Source: Lysobacter sp.
GTDB taxonomy: Bacteria > Pseudomonadota > Gammaproteobacteria > Xanthomonadales > Xanthomonadaceae
Assembly (NCBI GenBank): GCA_011526085.1
Contig: WYBC01000017.1
Location: 1 to 64,000 of the forward strand
Length of the DNA: 64,000 bases
Reading direction: 5' to 3'
Shown here: piece by piece, positions 46,081-51,758 of the stretch
Layout of the letters: the number at the start of each line of letters is the position of its first letter
Position numbering within the stretch: position 1 is the stretch's first letter
Notes under the pieces: model-generated
Told to the model about the DNA's origin: nothing
What the model saw: only the letters and a program-made list of their open reading frames with translations
Database searches by the model: none
Program-made: the position numbers and the translations under genes

Positions 46081-46923
46081 TTATTCCTTGGGCCTGAGCA
46101 GCGCGCCGGCCGAGGCCTTGCGCGTATGCAGGTTGAACGTAGCACCGGCGACGAGGATGTGGAAGCTCAGGCCGAGCAGGCACACCGGCTCGCCTTCTTC
46201 GACCTGCGCCATCGACGAGAACTGCAGCCCGGCGGCGTCGACAACGGTCACGCCGCCGCTGCCCAGCACCTCGACGGTGTTGTCCGGCGAGATGAGCGCC
46301 GCGGTGTCCTCGTCCAGGCCGATGCCGATCGCGAACGGATTGAAGGCCAGCGCCGCGGTGAGCCGGCCCAGGCGATCCCGCTGCCGGAAATGCTGGTCGA
46401 TCACGAACCGGTTGGTCAGCCCGAGGCCGGGCGCGAGCCGCACCATGCCCGCGATCGGGGTCGGGCCTTCCTCGCCGAACGCGATCATGTGTTCGCTGAG
46501 GAAGGCGGCCCCGGCGCTGGTGCCGGCCACGTGGGTGCCGCGCGCGTTGCAGATGCGGATCGCCTTGGCCACCGCGGTGCCGCCGAGCAGCGTGCCGAGC
46601 CGCAACTGGTTGCCGCCGGTGAAGAACACGCCGGTCGCTTCCTCGATGCGTTCCACCCGGCGCGGCTCGTCGGCATCGCGGCGGGTGTCGAAATCCATCA
46701 CGTCGACCCGGCCCACGCCGAGGTCGTTGAAGATTTCCACGTAGCGCGGGCCGGTGCGCAGCAGCTTGCTCGCGGTCGGAATCACCACGATGTCGGCGTC
46801 GGCGCCGCCGCAGAGTTCCACGAAGCGGGCGAGGATCGCGCGATCGTTTTCTTTTTCCTCGGCGCCGCCGATGGGGATGATCCAACCGCGCTCTTCGCCG
46901 TCGGGGATTTTACTGGGGCACAT
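46081..46923 (-). CDS. cphB: Cyanophycinase
   Basis: A 280-residue S51-family serine peptidase that cuts cyanophycin into beta-Asp-Arg dipeptides. The nucleophile is Ser136 in AGTSAGAA, with supporting motifs FFTGGNQLRLG and the conserved GLDEDTAALI. No signal peptide is present, so it acts inside the cell on stored granules. It lies between iadA (60 nt upstream) and cphA (17 nt downstream). Confidence 0.96.
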   Translation of the reverse strand: MCPSKIPDGEERGWIIPIGGAEEKENDRAILARFVELCGGADADIVVIPTASKLLRTGPRYVEIFNDLGVGRVDVMDFDTRRDADEPRRVERIEEATGVFFTGGNQLRLGTLLGGTAVAKAIRICNARGTHVAGTSAGAAFLSEHMIAFGEEGPTPIAGMVRLAPGLGLTNRFVIDQHFRQRDRLGRLTAALAFNPFAIGIGLDEDTAALISPDNTVEVLGSGGVTVVDAAGLQFSSMAQVEEGEPVCLLGLSFHILVAGATFNLHTRKASAGALLRPKE

Positions 46924-46983
46924 CTGACATCCTGGATTTTTTGCTGAAAGTGGAATTGCTGAAGTCGTTACGCGATGGGTGCG

Positions 46984-48201
46984 CTAGGCGTGCGTATGTC
47001 CGACCGGATGTTCGAACGGCCCGTGCCGCAGCACGTCGCCATCGCGCACGTGCCACATGCCGTGCGCCATGACATCGGCCACGCCCCCGTCCGCATCCAG
47101 CGCGACGAGATCGGCATCGGCGCCGACGGCGATCTCGCCCTTGCCGGCCAGGCGCAGCGTGCGCGCGACGTTGCGGGTGAAGGCCGGCAGCACGGCGTCG
47201 AGCGCATGGCCGCGCGCGAGCAGCGTGCGCAGCGTGTCGATCAGCGCCTGCGAGCGGCCCACGTCCATCCGGCACAGGCGGCCGTCGTGATCGAAGGTCG
47301 GCAGGCAACCGCCGGCGTCGGAACTGATCGTGATCCGTTCCGCCGGCGCGCCCGCGGCGCGATAACGCTCCCAGGCATCGGCGGCGGACCACGCATCCTC
47401 GCCGTCGTCGACCGGGAACGCGGTGATGTCCACGGTGCAGCCGCGGCGCGCCAGCGTCAGCGCTTCCTCGAACAGCGCTTTGCGGCGATTGACGTGGGTC
47501 GGGTGGAAGGTGCGCGCCGGCAGTTCGGTCTCGTCCAGCGCGCGGCGCACCAGCTCCAGCCCGCGCGGGCCGTCACCCAGATGCAGATGCAGCACGCCGG
47601 CCTTGCCGGTCATCAGCCCGGCGACGTGGCAATCGGAGGCGATGCGCAGGCATTCGTTGAAGGTCGGCTGGCTGGAGCGGTGGTCGCTGATCGCCAGTTC
47701 GCCCACACCGATCACCGGATCGAGATAGACGATGTCGCCGCGGACGCTGCCGGTCAGCGTGACCGGCGGCAGGTGATAGCCCCCGCACCAGGCGAAGGCG
47801 GCCAGCCCCTGCTCGCGTAGCGCATGGACCGAGGCCAGCAGTTCGCCCGGGCTGCGGGCCAAATCGTCGGTGCCCAGCACGCCGACCACCGTGGTCACGC
47901 CCGCCGCGGTGAACCGCGACAGCGGCACCGGCGGCACCCGGGTCGCGAATCCGCCCTCGCCGCCCCCGCCGGTGACGTGGGCGTGGCCGTCGATCAGGCC
48001 TGGAATCAGGCGTTTGCCGCCGAGGTCGATGGTGTCGAGGCCGGGGATGGTGGGCGAGGCCTCGGTGGTGGCGCCGATCCAGAGGATCCTGCCGCCGCCG
48101 ATCAGCAGTTGCCGCGGGCCCCTGTCTTCGGGGGCGAAGAGGTGGGCGTTGCGGATGAGGGTCGGGGGTGCGCCGTGCGCGGCGGGGAGGGTCGGGGCCA
48201 T
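46984..48201 (-). CDS. iadA: Isoaspartyl dipeptidase
   Basis: A 405-residue amidohydrolase-superfamily enzyme that splits beta-aspartyl dipeptides, here presumably beta-Asp-Arg from cyanophycinase, to Asp and Arg. Metal ligands are His73 and His75 (DGHAHVTGGGG), with further histidines in LHLHLGDG and HPTHVNRR and the terminal Asp in SSDAGG. It is the first gene of the cyanophycin operon. A TAAAAT hexamer (48207-48212) ends 5 nt before ATG 48201 and no Shine-Dalgarno site exists, which suggests a leaderless message. Confidence 0.94.
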   Translation of the reverse strand: MAPTLPAAHGAPPTLIRNAHLFAPEDRGPRQLLIGGGRILWIGATTEASPTIPGLDTIDLGGKRLIPGLIDGHAHVTGGGGEGGFATRVPPVPLSRFTAAGVTTVVGVLGTDDLARSPGELLASVHALREQGLAAFAWCGGYHLPPVTLTGSVRGDIVYLDPVIGVGELAISDHRSSQPTFNECLRIASDCHVAGLMTGKAGVLHLHLGDGPRGLELVRRALDETELPARTFHPTHVNRRKALFEEALTLARRGCTVDITAFPVDDGEDAWSAADAWERYRAAGAPAERITISSDAGGCLPTFDHDGRLCRMDVGRSQALIDTLRTLLARGHALDAVLPAFTRNVARTLRLAGKGEIAVGADADLVALDADGGVADVMAHGMWHVRDGDVLRHGPFEHPVGHTHA

Positions 48202-48206
48202 CCGGC

Positions 48207-48212
48207 ATTTTA
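48207..48212 (-). promoter_or_regulatory. Candidate -10 of the cyanophycin operon
   Basis: TAAAAT on the minus strand, 5 nt upstream of the iadA ATG; transcription would start at the initiation codon. The -35 is weak, so an activator may be needed. Confidence 0.45.
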
Positions 48213-48295
48213 GCCGGTTGGGTGACGGGGCGCCCTCCGGATGACATACGCGGCCGCACGGCGTGGGGCGTGGCCGATGGAGATTCGGTGGAGCC

Positions 48296-48355
48296 TGTCA
48301 TCCCGAACCGATACAGGTTGTCATCCCGAACCGGAGGTGAGGGATCTGCTTTTGC
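48296..48355 (+). repeat. Dispersed intergenic repeat of the GTCATCCCGAACC type
   Basis: TGTCATCCCGAACCG occurs at 48296-48310 and, in longer form running into GAGGGATCTGCTTTT, at 48319-48353. The longer form recurs at 49918-49960, with an inverted relative at 49984-50013. No coding frame is supported here. Confidence 0.75.
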
Positions 48356-48477
48356 TTTCCAACGGCTGTTGCATCGCACGATCATCCTGGGCTGCGATGT
48401 GTGAGCTTTCGCGCTCTCGACACCAGCGAATGATGCGTTGCGGGTGAAGCTTGGAACCTTTTCCGCGCTGGAGCGCG

Positions 48478-48614
48478 GGTGACTTTCTTTTTGAAAAGAA
48501 AGTCACCAAAGAAAACACTCAGGTCCAATTCAAATCTGCCGACGGAACCATGACCGGGATTTTTCTACGAGACATCCCTGTCTCGTAGAAAAACGGCGCA
48601 CCTCCTGTGCGCCG
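48478..48614 (+). repeat. Composite three-hairpin intergenic element
   Basis: Three perfect stem-loops in series: 48478-48490/48495-48507 (13 bp), 48560-48573/48580-48593 (14 bp) and 48594-48601/48607-48614 (8 bp). The rest of 48202-48780 contains only this element, the GTCATCCCGAACC repeats and a CCCGGGTAAGCGCAGCGCAC-type segment at about 48693-48760. Such blocks are dispersed in xanthomonad genomes; no gene is supported. Confidence 0.7.
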
Positions 48615-48780
48615 CCCGTTGGGTCTCCGATTGCGGAAATGGTGCGGCGATGCGTAGCGTCCGTTGGGACGAATCGGTTCGAGGCGATTCGTAGCCCGGG
48701 TAAGCGCAGCGCACCCGGGGAAACAGTCGGGTCATCCAGGATGAGCTGCGCTTCCCCGGGTTATGGCACTTCCGTGTTGG

Positions 48781-49458
48781 TCAGTCGACGATCACACAGT
48801 CGTTCAATACCGGGATTCCCAACACCTCGCCTGCGCCCTCGCACGCCAACGTGACCCACTCGGCCTTCGTCAACCGCGCCGCGGCATCATTGGATGAGAC
48901 GTTCGCATGGACCTGTTCCATAAAGCCTCCCGCCTGCAACTGCACCACAGGCTTGTCAAACGCATCGGAGGCGATTCCCTCGACCGTGCCGGAGACCTTG
49001 AGCGCTTTTCCCTTGTACTGCTGGTCCGCTGCGATCTCGTTTGCCTTGTAGGCCGCGAACAGTTCGCCGGCAGTGATTTCGATCGCATCGACCATCGCGG
49101 GCTTGGTGTCCGGCACGTCGGCGGATGCGGGAGCGGAAAGGCTAGATGCGGTGGAATCGGTCGCGCCCGCGCCATCCGCTTCGACCGCGCTTGTCAGGGC
49201 TGCACCAAAAATCGCCAGACCGATGAAATAGATGATCGGCGAGGCAATGAGCGACGCCAGCAATTGCAGCAGCCCCGACATCGCTCCTCGTTTCGCCATC
49301 GCAACGATCGCAAGAATGAACGCCACCAGATTCAAAGGCCAGCCGATGAACAAACCGATGCCGGGAACCGGAACGATGAAACAGATCCACGCGATCGCCA
49401 AACATATCCATGACGCGCCGGAAGCCGCCGTCGAACCGGAATTCGTTGTTGCTTGCAT
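48781..49458 (-). CDS. Membrane protein with C-terminal OB-fold (tRNA_anti-like) domain
   Basis: A 225-residue protein. Two or three hydrophobic segments (about 17-50 and 62-90) form an N-terminal membrane part like small PMP3/DUF-type proteins. A Ser/Ala-rich linker follows, and then a domain with ITAGELFAAYKANEIAADQQ and KGKALKVSGTVEGI. That pattern matches the tRNA_anti-like OB-fold domain seen in many secreted or membrane proteins of unknown function. Two cysteines near the end (LACEGAGEVL and VLNDCVIVD) may bond. AAGGGGG precedes the ATG by 7 nt. Its DNA is somewhat less GC-rich than its neighbours, and it lies between repeat blocks, so recent arrival is possible. Confidence 0.8.
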   Translation of the reverse strand: MQATTNSGSTAASGASWICLAIAWICFIVPVPGIGLFIGWPLNLVAFILAIVAMAKRGAMSGLLQLLASLIASPIIYFIGLAIFGAALTSAVEADGAGATDSTASSLSAPASADVPDTKPAMVDAIEITAGELFAAYKANEIAADQQYKGKALKVSGTVEGIASDAFDKPVVQLQAGGFMEQVHANVSSNDAAARLTKAEWVTLACEGAGEVLGIPVLNDCVIVD

Positions 49459-49616
49459 GTATATCCCCCTTATGTCAGATCTGATGTGACTTTGCAGCGA
49501 AGCGCAAGAAAAATCGAATCGCTTCCGAGAAAAACACTATCAGCATCCTCTCGACCAACACCCTGTCGGTTATGACAGTATTGAGTCCATCATCGTCCAT
49601 CCCACATCTCAAATAT

Positions 49617-49640
49617 GCAAAAGCCCCCTTGCGGGGGCCT
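49617..49640 (-). terminator. Terminator copy behind the tRNA-Ser remnant
   Basis: A gccccc/gggggc stem (49623-49628 with 49633-49638) and a T run on the minus strand (49619-49622). It is the same terminator as the one behind the intact tRNA, in a 53-nt duplicated block. Confidence 0.7.
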
Positions 49641-49650
49641 GTGCATGTCT

Positions 49651-49692
49651 GGCGGAGAGAGTGGGATTCACTCGGGCCATCCATGGCCCTCG
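49651..49692 (-). pseudogene. Collapsed tRNA-Ser remnant
   Basis: On the minus strand this reads GGATGGCCCGAGT and then GAATCCCACTCTCTCCGCCA. The first part resembles the D-arm of the tRNA-Ser at 49816-49905. The second is identical to its T-arm and acceptor 3' strand with CCA. The anticodon arm, variable arm and half of the T arm are missing, so it cannot be a tRNA. It is followed by a copy of the same terminator. Confidence 0.65.
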
Positions 49693-49782
49693 CCCTTCGG
49701 GCAGCTTTGCTGTGCACATCGGCAATCCTGCCGATGTGTCGAACCCGGTGCGTTCTTTCACACACCGCCCTCCGCCAGACAC

Positions 49783-49806
49783 GCAAAAGCCCCCTTGCGG
49801 GGGCCC
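49783..49806 (-). terminator. Terminator of tRNA-Ser
   Basis: A gccccc/gggggc stem (49789-49794 with 49799-49804) with loop TTGC, then TTTT on the minus strand (49785-49788), about 10 nt after the tRNA CCA end. Confidence 0.75.
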
Positions 49807-49815
49807 TTGCGTGTC

Positions 49816-49905
49816 TGGCGGAGAGAGTGGGATTCGAACCCACGGTGGGCGTAAACCCACGGCAGTTTTCAAGACTGCTGCCTTAAACCGCTCGGCCATC
49901 TCTCC
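49816..49905 (-). tRNA. tRNA-Ser(UGA)
   Basis: A 90-nt tRNA with encoded CCA. Acceptor strands GGAGAGA and TCTCTCC pair perfectly, with discriminator G. The anticodon stem GCAGT/ACTGC holds the loop CTTGAAA (anticodon UGA, reading UCN serine codons). It has a long variable arm (CGTGGGTTTACGCCCACC) and the T-arm GTGGGTTCGAATCCCAC. The long variable arm and anticodon identify it as serine. Confidence 0.97.
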
Positions 49906-49917
49906 GTAAAAAACTTC

Positions 49918-50013
49918 TGTCATCCCGAACCCGGCTTCATCGGGTGAGGGATCTGCTTTTCGCCACGCCTTGAAGCATGACAGCAGGTCCCTCGCCTTCG
50001 GCTCGGGATGACA
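49918..50013. repeat. Inverted pair of the GTCATCCCGAACC repeat
   Basis: TGTCATCCCGA (49918-49928) and its reverse complement (50003-50013) form the outer arms. Inside, GAGGGATCTGC and GCAGGTCCCTC form a second, nearly perfect inner pair. The element is the same as at 48319-48353 and sits between tRNA-Ser and the LysR gene. Confidence 0.75.
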
Positions 50014-50061
50014 TCGTGAGGGGTTGCGGGCCCGCGTTGGCGAGGCCGCGGACCCGTCGGC

Positions 50062-51039
50062 TCACACCGTCTCGGCGATTTTAACCTGCTTCTCCGGCGC
50101 CATTCCGCCCGGGCAGTGCAGGCAGTTGAGGCGGGAGGCTTCGAGCAGCGGGGGCATGTTCTCGGCGAGGTGGTCGATGAACATGCGCACCGCCGGCAGC
50201 AGGCCGCGGCGGGAGGCGAAGACGGCGTGGCAGATGCCCATCGGCAGGCGCCAGGCGGGCAGCACCACTTCCAGTTCGCGGTTGCGCACGGCGTCGGCGC
50301 AGATGGTTTCCGGCAGCAGAGTGATGCCCAGGCCCTGTTTGGCCAGCGCCATCAGCATCGGGAAATCGAAGCCGGCGACGCGGGGCTTGAGTTCGACCCG
50401 GCGGATCTCGCCGCCCTCGCCCTGCAGTTCCCAGCGCTGGCGCGCGTCGTCTTCGCTCATGCTCAGCGTGGTGTGGCCGGCGAGGTCGTCGGGGTCGCGC
50501 GGGCGGCCGGCGCGGTCGAGATATTTCGGGCTGGCCACCAGCAGTTCCTGGATCTGGCCGAAGCTGCGCATCACCAGGCTGCCGTCGTCGTCGAGCTTGG
50601 CGCGGACGCGGATGGCCACGTCGAAGCCTTCGTTGATGACATCGACGCGACGGTTGTTGACGTGCATCTGCACCCGGACCTGCGGATAGCGCGCGAGGAA
50701 ATCCGGCAGCAGTTTCGGCATCAGTTCCTGGGCGATGCCGACCGGCACGCTCACCCGCACCAGGCCGCGGGGCTCGGCGCTGAGCCGGTCGACGACTTCG
50801 CGCGCGGCGCTGGCCTCGGCGAGCATCGACTGGGCGTGGCGGTAGACGCTCTGGCCCACGTCGGTCACCGCGAAGCGGCGGGTGGAGCGCTGCAGCAGGC
50901 GGGCGCCGAGATCGGTTTCGAGCTGGCTGATGCGGCGGCTGAGGCGCGATTTGGGGATGCCGAGCGCGCGTTCGGCGGCGGCGAAACCGGAATGCTCGAC
51001 CACCATCGCGAAGTAGTACAGGTCGTTGAGATCGTTCAC
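50062..51039 (-). CDS. LysR family transcriptional regulator
   Basis: A 325-residue LTTR. The winged helix-turn-helix is at residues 1-60 (FAMVVEHSGFAAAERALGIPKSRLSRRISQLE), followed by the periplasmic-binding-protein-like effector domain. The C-terminal ~25 residues have two cysteines (LNCLHCPGGM), which could sense redox or metal. Its target is usually divergent; here the divergent neighbour is the ECF sigma gene 159 nt away, but a link is not shown. Confidence 0.93.
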   Translation of the reverse strand: MNDLNDLYYFAMVVEHSGFAAAERALGIPKSRLSRRISQLETDLGARLLQRSTRRFAVTDVGQSVYRHAQSMLAEASAAREVVDRLSAEPRGLVRVSVPVGIAQELMPKLLPDFLARYPQVRVQMHVNNRRVDVINEGFDVAIRVRAKLDDDGSLVMRSFGQIQELLVASPKYLDRAGRPRDPDDLAGHTTLSMSEDDARQRWELQGEGGEIRRVELKPRVAGFDFPMLMALAKQGLGITLLPETICADAVRNRELEVVLPAWRLPMGICHAVFASRRGLLPAVRMFIDHLAENMPPLLEASRLNCLHCPGGMAPEKQVKIAETV

Positions 51040-51197
51040 GTCGGCCTTTCCAAATCCGGAACAATGGCGCGAATTGAACCAAGTTTATCGCGCCCATGCA
51101 ATGTACCGGTCGTCATGTGGCCGTTGCCGGGCGGTTTTCGCGGATGGGGTTGCAGAGGGCCGACGCCCGCCTCCCCATCGCCCCCCGGAGCCCCCGC

Positions 51198-51758
51198 ATG
51201 TCCGTCGAGATCACCCACCTGCTGCAGCGGCATCACCAGGGCGATCGCGACGCCTTCGACCGCATGGTGCCGCTGGTCTACGACCAGTTGCGGGCCATCG
51301 CCCACCGCCAGCTGCAGCGCAACGGGCCGCGCGGCCCGCTGCTGGACACCACCAGCCTGGTGCAGGAGGCCTATCTGCGGCTGGTGGACGAACACGACGT
51401 GGATTGGCGCGACCGGGGCCATTTCTTCGCGATCTGCGCCCGCGCCATGCGCCGGATCATGGTCGACGACGCGCGCCGGCGGCTGGCCGCGAAACGCGGT
51501 GGCGGCTGGGTGGAGGTCAGCATGACCGCGGATGCGATGGCCAGCGAGGGCCAGCCGGAGCATCTGCTGGCGATCGACGAGGCGCTGACGAAACTGGCCG
51601 ATTTCAATCCCCGGCTGGCGCAGCTGGTGGAATGCCGTTATTTCGCGGGCATGACCGAAGAGGAAACCGCCGAGGCCCTGCAGGCGTCGCTGCGCACGGT
51701 GCAGCGCGACTGGATGCGCGCCCGCGCCTGGCTGCTGAAGATGCTGGAAGCGCCGTGA
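51198..51758 (+). CDS. ECF-type sigma factor, kinase-linked family
   Basis: A 186-residue sigma factor of the same family as that at 31622. Region 2 includes FFAICARAMRRIMVDDARRRLAAKRGGG and region 4 includes LAQLVECRYFAGMTEEETAEALQASLRTVQRDWMRAR. CCGGAG lies 8 nt before ATG 51198. The kinase gene overlaps its stop as GTGA, so synthesis of the two is coupled. No anti-sigma gene is present. Confidence 0.88.
   Translation: MSVEITHLLQRHHQGDRDAFDRMVPLVYDQLRAIAHRQLQRNGPRGPLLDTTSLVQEAYLRLVDEHDVDWRDRGHFFAICARAMRRIMVDDARRRLAAKRGGGWVEVSMTADAMASEGQPEHLLAIDEALTKLADFNPRLAQLVECRYFAGMTEEETAEALQASLRTVQRDWMRARAWLLKMLEAP

Noticed and set aside
43565-46744. Over 1,000-codon plus-strand frame opposite cphA/cphB
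   Set aside because: Shadow; cphA and cphB motifs on the minus strand are complete.
49609-49923. Minus-strand frame starting MTEVFYGEMAERFKAAVLKT
   Set aside because: This is the well-known false protein produced by translating tRNA-Ser; the DNA is the tRNA and its terminator.
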